Assembly (NCBI GenBank): GCA_903899145.1
Contig: CAIUHY010000120.1
Coordinates: forward strand, 1-30,501
Direction: 5' to 3'
Source: an uncultured Actinomycetes bacterium
GTDB lineage: Bacteria > Actinomycetota > Actinomycetes > Nanopelagicales > Nanopelagicaceae
Length of the DNA: 30,501 nt
Position 1 is the stretch's first letter. Each line of letters opens with the position of its first letter. A model generated the notes under the pieces. The model was given only the letters and a program-made list of their open reading frames with translations. It did not search any database and was not told the DNA's origin. Of this stretch, positions 25,017 through 30,501 are shown one piece after another. A program made the position numbers and the translations under genes.

Positions 25017-25607
25017 TTAGCTCTTTCTAATAATCGGCACCAGTTTCCAGCATGCTGGAAGTGCGGTACTCGCAATAGCGATCTTGATCACTTCACCGAG
25101 GAAGAATGGAGTGAAACCTTTTGCAAAAGTCCAACTCCAGCTTTGAACTGCAACATGATGGAGCCAATACATTCCACAACCAAAAACTAAAAGCTCTCCT
25201 AAAATCATTGTTGGGATAACTGTTCTAAATCTTTGATCCCATTTACGTTGAGCAAGAAATCCAGTTACTACTGTTGCTAGGAGCATGCCAACAAGATAAC
25301 CACCTGTTGCTCCTGTCATACGCGCAATACCGTGTGAACCAGATGCAAAAATTGGAGCTCCAAGGAAACCAACAATTAGGTATGTTGCAAAAGTTGTAAA
25401 ACCAAGTGAAGCGCCGTATGCAGTTCCGATTAATAGGGCGCCAAGTGTCTGCCCTGTAACAGGTACTGGAGATCCAGGAATCGGAAGTGCTATTTGTGCC
25501 ATAAGTGAAAGAAAGAAAACGCCACCAAGAACTAGAGAAACCTTGGCTTGTGCTGTGCTGCGAGCTATAAATGCTGAGCGTAAAACCGCAGTTGATGTTG
25601 TGGACAT
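25017..25607 (-). CDS. bioY: biotin transporter substrate-binding subunit BioY
   Basis: 196 residues with about six transmembrane helices; S component of an ECF biotin importer. Seen: the BioY hallmark PIPGSPVPVTGQTLGALLIG and a later GGYLVGMLLATVVTG with glycine-rich packing. No genes for the ATPase and T subunits are near; it may use a shared ECF module or act alone. ATG 25607 is chosen over ATG 25616 because the AAAGGA ribosome site (25616-25621) lies 8 nt from it and overlaps the other. Paired with menF downstream. A solitary bioY suggests biotin uptake from outside. Confidence 0.93.
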   Translation of the reverse strand: MSTTSTAVLRSAFIARSTAQAKVSLVLGGVFFLSLMAQIALPIPGSPVPVTGQTLGALLIGTAYGASLGFTTFATYLIVGFLGAPIFASGSHGIARMTGATGGYLVGMLLATVVTGFLAQRKWDQRFRTVIPTMILGELLVFGCGMYWLHHVAVQSWSWTFAKGFTPFFLGEVIKIAIASTALPACWKLVPIIRKS

Positions 25608-25638
25608 GAGGGCCATCCTTTCAAGCTTTCGCTGGCTA

Positions 25639-25644
25639 ATCTTA
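25639..25644 (-). promoter_or_regulatory. putative -10 box for bioY-menF
   Basis: TAAGAT on the minus strand, about 31 nt before ATG 25607, leaves a leader long enough to hold the AAAGGA ribosome site. No good -35 is visible. Confidence 0.3.
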
Positions 25645-25646
25645 AT

Positions 25647-25674
25647 TTGTCAGACGAGCCTACTACCATAAGAA
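25647..25674 (+). promoter_or_regulatory. putative menG promoter, possibly leaderless
   Basis: TTGTCA (25647-25652), a 16-nt spacer and TAAGAA (25669-25674), 7 nt before GTG 25682. There is no Shine-Dalgarno motif. The -10 box departs from TANNNT at the last base, so this is weaker than the other leaderless cases. Confidence 0.3.
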
Positions 25675-25681
25675 TATACGC

Positions 25682-26383
25682 GTGAGTAACTCTGCTGATT
25701 TAAACAAAAAACCAGAAGAAGTTTCTGCGATGTTTGATGGTGTTGCCGCGCGTTATGACATCATGAATGACCTGCTTAGTTTTGGCCAGACAAAAACCTG
25801 GCGTAAAGTGGCAACCGGGATCATTGCTCCAAAAAAAGGAATGAAGGTTCTGGATATCGCTGCCGGCACGGGGTCATCTAGCCGTCCACTTGCAGATGCC
25901 GGCGCAGAAGTTATTCCGGTAGATTTTTCTCAAGGAATGTTGGATGCTGGCAAGAAACGTCATCCTGATTTGAAATTTACATTAGCTGATGCGCTTAAGT
26001 TACCTTTTAAAGATGGCGAATTTGATGTAACGACAATTTCATTTGGCCTTCGAAATACCACAGATTTTCAGAAAGCATTACAAGAAGCTCTCCGAGTTAC
26101 AAAAGTAGGCGGACGGATTGTTGTTGTTGAGTTCTCGCACCCAACAAATCCAATTTTCCGTAATCTTTATATGAAGTACTTAATGGGGCTTCTACCTAAA
26201 GTTGCTCGCAAGCTTTCATCAAACCCCGATGCATATATTTACCTTGCTCAATCAATTCAAGCTTGGCCAAACCAAGTATTACTTGCCGAGAAGTTATCTC
26301 AAGCTGGTTGGAAGAACGTTGCTTGGCAGAATCTGACATTTGGAATTGTTGCTATTCACATCGGATATAAGGAAAGTAGCTAA
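25682..26383 (+). CDS. menG: demethylmenaquinone methyltransferase MenG (UbiE family)
   Basis: 233 residues, SAM-dependent; last step of menaquinone synthesis, methylating the ring at C-2. Seen: MFDGVAARYDIMNDLLSFG, the UbiE signature 1; the SAM-binding VLDIAAGTGSSSRPLA; DALKLPFKDGEFDVTTISFGLRN split over motifs II-III; LRVTKVGGRIVVVEFSHP; and a C-terminal WQNLTFGIVAIH, the UbiE signature 2. The GTG start is right because it gives the usual short N-terminus. TAA overlaps the next ATG by one base, so menG and the prenyl synthase are cotranscribed. Confidence 0.96.
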   Translation: MSNSADLNKKPEEVSAMFDGVAARYDIMNDLLSFGQTKTWRKVATGIIAPKKGMKVLDIAAGTGSSSRPLADAGAEVIPVDFSQGMLDAGKKRHPDLKFTLADALKLPFKDGEFDVTTISFGLRNTTDFQKALQEALRVTKVGGRIVVVEFSHPTNPIFRNLYMKYLMGLLPKVARKLSSNPDAYIYLAQSIQAWPNQVLLAEKLSQAGWKNVAWQNLTFGIVAIHIGYKESS

Positions 26384-27369
26384 TGGCTTTCGGTATCCCA
26401 GTAGGCGATATAAAACTTGAGAGATCACTCAAGAAGGATATGTTACGTGTTGAGGATTTGTTACGCTCTCATATTCAAGGCGACTACCCTCTCGTTGTCG
26501 AAACATCTCGCCACCTTGTTCAAGCAGGGGGTAAGCGTTTGCGCCCATTGCTCACACTCCTAGGAGCACAATTTGGTGACCCAACCAAAGATGGAATTAT
26601 TCAAGCAGCTGTTGTCTGCGAACTTACACATCTGGCAACTTTGTATCATGATGATGTTATGGATGAAGCAGCCCTTCGCCGCGGTGTTGTAAGTGCAAAT
26701 GAGCGATGGGGCAATACCATCGCAATTCTTACGGGAGATTACCTTTTTGCAAAAGCTTCAGACATGTTGGCAGACCTTGGCCCTGAAGCGGTTCGTTTGC
26801 AAGCACGAACATTTGAGCGCTTAGTAATTGGCCAGATTTCTGAAACTCAAGGAACTACAGCTGGTCTTTCACTTCTTGACCACTATCTCAAGGTAATTGC
26901 AGACAAAACAGGCTCCTTAATTGCAACATCAGCAAGATTTGGTGGATTACTCTCTGGCGCAAGCACGCAAGATGTTGAAGCCCTTACTCGTTTTGGCGAG
27001 AAGATTGGCATTGTTTTCCAATTAGCAGATGACGTTATTGATATTGCTAGTGAATCAAATGAGTCAGGAAAGACACCAGGAACAGATCTTCGTGAAGGTA
27101 TTCCAACACTAGTCACTTTATTTATCCTGGAATCAAATGATCCAGCTGACGCTGAACTTAAAGAGTTACTTGCAAAGCCAATTGTTGATGAAGCTCTTGT
27201 TGGGCAAACACTCAAGAAATTACGTATTCATCCAGCGCTGAAAAAGTCTCGAGACTTACTCCATGAATATGCCGCAAAGGCGGAAGAAGAAATAACGGGA
27301 CTACCTGATATTGCAGCGAAGCGCGCTTTAGTCGAGCTCTGCCAAACTATCATCACTCGTACTTCCTGA
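26383..27369 (+). CDS. long-chain trans-polyprenyl diphosphate synthase (menaquinone side chain)
   Basis: 328 residues. Seen: the substrate-binding GGKRLRP, the first Asp-rich motif D90-D-V-M-D94 with RRG after it, and the second motif D216-D-V-I-D220. The residues four and five positions before the first motif are small (Thr86, Ala85), which in this family allows long products, so a C35-C45 chain is likely; the exact length cannot be read. Position after menG matches grcC1 (Rv0562). Together with MenA it supplies the isoprenoid tail. The last 42 bp overlap the convergent rarD-like gene. Confidence 0.93.
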   Translation: MAFGIPVGDIKLERSLKKDMLRVEDLLRSHIQGDYPLVVETSRHLVQAGGKRLRPLLTLLGAQFGDPTKDGIIQAAVVCELTHLATLYHDDVMDEAALRRGVVSANERWGNTIAILTGDYLFAKASDMLADLGPEAVRLQARTFERLVIGQISETQGTTAGLSLLDHYLKVIADKTGSLIATSARFGGLLSGASTQDVEALTRFGEKIGIVFQLADDVIDIASESNESGKTPGTDLREGIPTLVTLFILESNDPADAELKELLAKPIVDEALVGQTLKKLRIHPALKKSRDLLHEYAAKAEEEITGLPDIAAKRALVELCQTIITRTS

Positions 27370-28227
27370 CTTCACTAGATCTACGGCAAGTGCTAATAGG
27401 GCAAGCCAGACAATAAAGAATCCAATCCAGCGTGCAGTTGTCATAACTTCATGGCGCACTAAAACCCCAATAAGAAATTGGACTGTAGGTGTGATGTATT
27501 GCAAAAGCCCGATGACTATATATGGCAATTTATTAGCAGAGCTATTAAACATTAATAATGGGATTGCGGTAACAACTCCAGCGAGAATAAGTAAAGTAGT
27601 CAGAGCCACATGATGACCAAATTGTCCTGTTCCTTTATTCCCAATCCATAGTAAATATCCACCGTATGGCAAGAGTGATAAAAATGTTTCAATTGCTAGT
27701 CCTTGAAGAGCTTCAAGCCCTAATTGCTTTTTAATCAGTGCATAAAAAGCCCATGAGCCAGCAAGTGCGAGGGCTATCCATGGTGGGCGTCCATAGTCAA
27801 CTGTTAAAATAATGACACCAATTAGCGCTATACCCACAGATACCCATTGCCACTTACGCATCTTCTCTTTGAGCAGAAGAACACCGAAAGCAATAATGAT
27901 CAGAGGGTTGATGTAGTAGCCAAGGGCACACTCCACAACATGTCCGTGGTTTACACCCCAGATATAAACGAGCCAATTGACTGAAATTAAACAGGTTGAA
28001 AGAAGAAGACGAAGAACTATTCGTGGGATACGCATAAGTGCAAGCGTTGAGCGAAGTTTGTGAGAATATGTAAGAGCTGCAACACAAACAACAAAAGTCC
28101 ACACCGCACGGTGAGCAACAATTTCAATTGAGTTTGCGGGTTCAAGAAGTGGCCAATACAAAGGGAATAGGCCCCAAAAAAGGTATGCCCCAACTCCTAG
28201 CAATAAACCTAATCGGTAATTTTTCAC
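27328..28227 (-). CDS. rarD: RarD/EamA family transporter
   Basis: 299 residues with about ten transmembrane helices in two EamA halves. Seen: GLLLGVGAYLFWGLFPLYWPLL at the start (split by the first helix), the RarD-typical EIVAHRAVWTF, a WGVNHGHVVECALGYYINPL block in the middle, and YITPTVQFLIGVLVRHE near the end. All are strong RarD signatures; the transported solute is unknown. The frame is open to 28287, but GTG 28227, 7 nt after the yajQ stop, opens KNYRLGLLLG as in the family and avoids a large overlap. The C-terminal tail is acidic and overlaps the prenyl synthase gene antisense. Confidence 0.88.
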   Translation of the reverse strand: MKNYRLGLLLGVGAYLFWGLFPLYWPLLEPANSIEIVAHRAVWTFVVCVAALTYSHKLRSTLALMRIPRIVLRLLLSTCLISVNWLVYIWGVNHGHVVECALGYYINPLIIIAFGVLLLKEKMRKWQWVSVGIALIGVIILTVDYGRPPWIALALAGSWAFYALIKKQLGLEALQGLAIETFLSLLPYGGYLLWIGNKGTGQFGHHVALTTLLILAGVVTAIPLLMFNSSANKLPYIVIGLLQYITPTVQFLIGVLVRHEVMTTARWIGFFIVWLALLALAVDLVKSGSTSDDSLAELD

Positions 28228-28234
28228 AAAACCA

Positions 28235-28723
28235 CTATCTGTAGTTCGTAAACTGGACTGAAAAATCCCACGGGTGATTTTTAACAAGCGCTATTGCTGT
28301 TTGTAAATCATCACGGCTCTTGCTAGTCACGCGGAGCTCTTCGCCTTGAATTTGAGTTTTGATCGCCTTGGGACCCTCATCACGAATGAGTTTTGCAATC
28401 TTCTTTGCATTCTCAGTAGTTATTCCTTCTTTTAATGAGCAAGTAATCTTGTATACCTTGCCACTTAATTGTGGTTCTGAGGAATCTAAATGCTTAAGTG
28501 ATACTCCACGTTTAATAAGTTTGTCTTTAAAGACATCAAGTGCCGATTTAGCTTTTTCTTCCGAATCTGCCTCGATATTAAACTTTTCACCAGATTTTTC
28601 AATCTTGGTTCCAGTATTTTTAAAATCAAAGCGCGTTGAAATTTCACGATCACACTGGTTAAAGGCGTTATCTACTTCCATATGATCAACTTTTGAGACT
28701 ATATCAAAACTTGAATCAGCCAT
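28235..28723 (-). CDS. YajQ family nucleotide-binding protein (UPF0234)
   Basis: 162 residues, full length for the family. Seen: MADSSFDIVSKVDHMEVDNA at the start, STRFDFKNT, KIAKLIRDEGPKAIKTQIQG in the middle, and VTSKSRDDLQTAI near the end. YajQ proteins bind nucleic acid or cyclic di-GMP in other bacteria; the role here is not known. A perfect AGGAGG (28730-28735) 6 nt before ATG 28723 decides the start over an upstream GTG-type frame. It overlaps the permease stop by 8 nt. In many actinobacteria yajQ lies next to tRNA-Tyr, as it roughly does here. Confidence 0.93.
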   Translation of the reverse strand: MADSSFDIVSKVDHMEVDNAFNQCDREISTRFDFKNTGTKIEKSGEKFNIEADSEEKAKSALDVFKDKLIKRGVSLKHLDSSEPQLSGKVYKITCSLKEGITTENAKKIAKLIRDEGPKAIKTQIQGEELRVTSKSRDDLQTAIALVKNHPWDFSVQFTNYR

Positions 28724-30164
28724 TATGCGCCTCCTGCTTTTTGATCGACGTTCTAGATAAAAGGACATGACCAACAAAGCCTATGGCTAATGCAACAATG
28801 ATTCCAACGTTTGCACTTGCCCAGATTCCACTCTTACCGCCTATGAGCCCCATGAAGTAGCCCTGCCACGACAACCATCCAGCAAACGTATTTGTGACAA
28901 AGCCCCATCCGACAAATGTCCCAAAGATAACAAGCCCAATTGAACGATAGTTCCAGAGGCCATATCGACCCGTAGTGCTAAATAAGTCTTTTTCAGAGTA
29001 GTCAGCTTTGCGCATAAGAATGTCTGCAACAAATATTGTTGACCACACCGCAATTGGAACACCGAGGGTGATGAGGAATCCTTGGAATGGTCCAATAAAA
29101 TTAGGCGCAATCCATACTATATAAATAGTTCCAAGTGCCATGATCGATGCGTCAATCGACGCTGCAACATGGCGCTTCACAGGAAGCCCAATAGAGACCA
29201 AGGTGATTCCAGAAGAGTAAAGGTCTAAAATTGCTCCTCCAATAAGGCCAAGGACTGCAACAATGACAAAAGGAATCAAATACCACGTTGGGAGCAATGT
29301 AGTAAGTGCGCCAATAGGATCATTTGCAATAGCTATATTTAATCCCTTTGAGCTTGCTGCAAGGCTGGCCCCATAAATAACTAAAATAATAGGGACAATA
29401 GATGCGCCAAATACCGTCCAGCTAATTACTTGTTTGCTTGATGTGCTGCGGGGTAAATACCTAGAGTAATCCGCAGCAGAATTAACCCAACCAAGACCGA
29501 TTCCTGTTATTCCAAAGATCATCGCTCCGATAAAGCCTTGAATACTTCCTGAATGGACACTGCTCACCAGATGCCAATTGATTTTGCTCAAGGTCAGAGC
29601 AATATATCCTGCGGTGAGCACAAGAGTGGCAGTTGTGAGCCACTTTTGAATCTTCATAATAGTGTGGAAACCAAGTACTCCGCCAAAGACAACTAAACCA
29701 GCAGATACGAGAAACCCGAGCACCCCTGCAAGATTATGGTTTATATGACCAACTCGCGTGAAGACAGTTTGTGTAGCAAGTGTTGCAAGTGCAACTAGAA
29801 CTGTCTCCCAACCAACAAATATTAAATAAGAAAGAAATCCAGGAATAATATTTCCTTTTACGCCAAATGCTGCTCGTGAAAGTGTCATGGTTGGTGCGTT
29901 AGAGCGCTTACCTGCAATTGAGCTCACTCCGACTAATGCGAAGGAACCTGCAGTTCCAACCACAGCGGCAATGCTTGCTTGCCAGAAGGAGATTCCAAAA
30001 CCGAGAAAAAATGAACCATAGGAGAGTGCTAGTAGAGAAACGTTACCAGCAGCCCATGGCCAGAAAAGTGAGCGGGCGGTGCCTTTGCGCTCGCTCTCTG
30101 AGATAAAATTAATACCATTAAGTTCAAGAGAATTGAAGATTTTCACAACAGAACTGTATTCCAC
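28716..30164 (-). CDS. NCS1 family purine/cytosine permease-like transporter
   Basis: 482 residues with about twelve transmembrane helices. Seen: a hydrophilic head with NGINFISESERKGTARSLFW, the PWAAGNVSLLALSYGSFFLG first helices, SRAAFGVKGNIIPGFLSYL, and GLGWVNSAADYSRYLPR in the middle, all typical of the NCS1 purine-cytosine permease group (importers of nucleobases or related compounds driven by cations). The exact substrate cannot be told. Start GTG 30164 is used; GTG 30146 is a second candidate and neither has a good ribosome site. First gene of permease-yajQ-rarD. About 200 bp upstream separates it from the tRNA. Confidence 0.88.
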   Translation of the reverse strand: MEYSSVVKIFNSLELNGINFISESERKGTARSLFWPWAAGNVSLLALSYGSFFLGFGISFWQASIAAVVGTAGSFALVGVSSIAGKRSNAPTMTLSRAAFGVKGNIIPGFLSYLIFVGWETVLVALATLATQTVFTRVGHINHNLAGVLGFLVSAGLVVFGGVLGFHTIMKIQKWLTTATLVLTAGYIALTLSKINWHLVSSVHSGSIQGFIGAMIFGITGIGLGWVNSAADYSRYLPRSTSSKQVISWTVFGASIVPIILVIYGASLAASSKGLNIAIANDPIGALTTLLPTWYLIPFVIVAVLGLIGGAILDLYSSGITLVSIGLPVKRHVAASIDASIMALGTIYIVWIAPNFIGPFQGFLITLGVPIAVWSTIFVADILMRKADYSEKDLFSTTGRYGLWNYRSIGLVIFGTFVGWGFVTNTFAGWLSWQGYFMGLIGGKSGIWASANVGIIVALAIGFVGHVLLSRTSIKKQEAHNG

Positions 30165-30214
30165 CCGTTGGCATTGGTCTTGAAATTAAAGCAAACTAGG
30201 GCATTAAAAAATTA

Positions 30215-30242
30215 CAGCATATTTTGACCGGCAGCATATTTG
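30215..30242. repeat. direct repeat CAGCATATTT, two copies, period 17
   Basis: Copies at 30215-30224 and 30232-30241 in the gap upstream of the permease gene. The near two-turn spacing could suit a regulator dimer pair. Function unknown. Confidence 0.5.
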
Positions 30243-30250
30243 CTATCGCG

Positions 30251-30256
30251 GTTATA
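30251..30256 (-). promoter_or_regulatory. possible -10 box for the NCS1 permease operon
   Basis: TATAAC on the minus strand, about 86 nt before GTG 30164. It lies between the two sets of direct repeats. No strong -35 box is evident; tentative. Confidence 0.25.
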
Positions 30257-30259
30257 GGA

Positions 30260-30282
30260 AAAATGCGTACCAAAATGCATAC
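30260..30282. repeat. tandem direct repeat AAAATGCRTAC, period 12
   Basis: AAAATGCGTAC (30260-30270) and AAAATGCATAC (30272-30282) differ at one base. They lie just upstream of the possible permease -10 box, so they may be regulator sites. Confidence 0.5.
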
Positions 30283-30290
30283 TATTTATA

Positions 30291-30306
30291 CGAGTGAAGT
30301 CACTCG
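30291..30306. repeat. perfect inverted repeat CGAGTGA-AG-TCACTCG
   Basis: Seven-base arms with a 2-nt centre, directly upstream of the tRNA-Tyr promoter. A second one, TTACTC-GGCT-GAGTAA (30308-30323), follows at once and includes the presumed -35 box. The short loop and lack of a U-run speak against a terminator; an operator is more likely. Confidence 0.5.
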
Positions 30307-30307
30307 A

Positions 30308-30337
30308 TTACTCGGCTGAGTAAAAATACAGTAATCT
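30308..30337 (+). promoter_or_regulatory. putative tRNA-Tyr promoter
   Basis: TTACTC (30308-30313), an 18-nt spacer and TAATCT (30332-30337), which fits TANNNT. Transcription would begin near 30344, about 20 nt before the mature tRNA. Confidence 0.4.
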
Positions 30338-30364
30338 GAGCGTGCTGCAGCGATGACTAACCCT

Positions 30365-30449
30365 GGCGGGTTGCCCGAGCGGCCAATGGGAGGGGACTGT
30401 AAATCCCCCGGCTCTGCCTTCGAAGGTTCAAATCCTTCACCCGCCACCA
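30365..30449 (+). tRNA. tRNA-Tyr (anticodon GTA), CCA encoded
   Basis: An 85-nt class II tRNA. Acceptor stem GGCGGGT (30365-30371) pairs with ACCCGCC (30439-30445). The anticodon stem GGGGA/TCCCC (30392-30396, 30404-30408) encloses CTGTAAA with anticodon GTA at 30399-30401. A 13-nt variable arm with a GGC/GCC stem follows, as expected for bacterial tRNA-Tyr. The T arm is GAAGG-TTCAAAT-CCTTC (30422-30438). The discriminator A is at 30446, and CCA (30447-30449) is encoded in the DNA. Confidence 0.97.
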
Positions 30450-30501
30450 GATAGCTGATCTATATATCAAGCGTATTTATATGTAATTGTGCGACCTTTC
30501 G

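Noticed and set aside
25608..25616. ATG 25616 as the bioY start
   Set aside because: The only ribosome site overlaps this codon; ATG 25607 has it at proper spacing.
30450..30501. Possible start of another gene after tRNA-Tyr
   Set aside because: The remaining 52 bases show no tRNA stem, ribosome site or reading frame that I can support. Further tRNA genes are common after tRNA-Tyr but are not visible here.
1..30501. CRISPR arrays, insertion sequences, prophage or defence genes
   Set aside because: No regularly spaced repeats, transposases, integrases, nuclease-toxin pairs or compositional breaks were seen; nearly all of the sequence is accounted for by housekeeping-type genes.

Overview
The window reads as a chromosomal stretch from a streamlined, low-G+C actinobacterium. 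G+C looks a little above 40% by eye; I did not compute it. The actinobacterial signs are the gene families and their order: an XPB-type helicase with its WYL-ended partner protein, a MutY with a short C-terminal domain, the histidine phosphatase-TlpA-CcdA-ResB-CcsB block, and next to it a menaquinone block (menE, menA, menB, menC, menD, menF, menG and a polyprenyl diphosphate synthase). As I recall it, the last two blocks follow the same order as Rv0525-Rv0562 of Mycobacterium tuberculosis. Low G+C, tiny spacers, overlapping stops and many GTG starts suggest a freshwater lineage such as Nanopelagicales (acI). That placement is inference.

Layout. 1-562: 3' end of clpC. 559-3591 (minus): cysteine-rich protein, radA, mutY. 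3623-5385 (plus): proC and a secreted propeller-like protein. 5388-7766 (minus): large secreted protein with a zinc-protease motif. 7859-8098 (plus): small glutaredoxin-like protein. 8088-13805 (minus): HAD phosphatase, XPB-associated protein, M20 peptidase, XPB helicase. 13839-18090 (plus): histidine phosphatase and a system II cytochrome c biogenesis operon. 18094-20348 (minus): menE, menA, PLDc_N-like membrane protein. 20417-23816 (plus): menB, menC, menD. 23771-25607 (minus): bioY, menF. 25682-27369 (plus): menG and polyprenyl diphosphate synthase. 27328-30164 (minus): NCS1 permease, YajQ, RarD. 30365-30449 (plus): tRNA-Tyr.

The central theme is respiration. MenF, MenD, MenC, MenE and MenB make the naphthoquinone ring from chorismate. 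The polyprenyl synthase makes the side chain, MenA joins the two, and MenG methylates the ring. TlpA, CcdA, ResB and CcsB supply reduced apocytochrome and attach heme outside the membrane. Genes for SHCHC synthase (menH) and the DHNA-CoA thioesterase are not here. DNA upkeep (MutY, RadA, XPB) is the second theme.

No gene-free stretch exceeds 300 bases; the longest is about 200 bp before the tRNA. I see no mobile element, CRISPR array or obvious pseudogene, and no clearly new multi-gene defence or metabolic system. The observations most worth a second look are divergent promoter pairs whose -10 boxes sit 6-8 nt from the start codon (likely leaderless mRNAs), long antisense 3' overlaps of essential genes, a repeat-rich region before tRNA-Tyr, and the XPB partner protein that shares a module with XPB.
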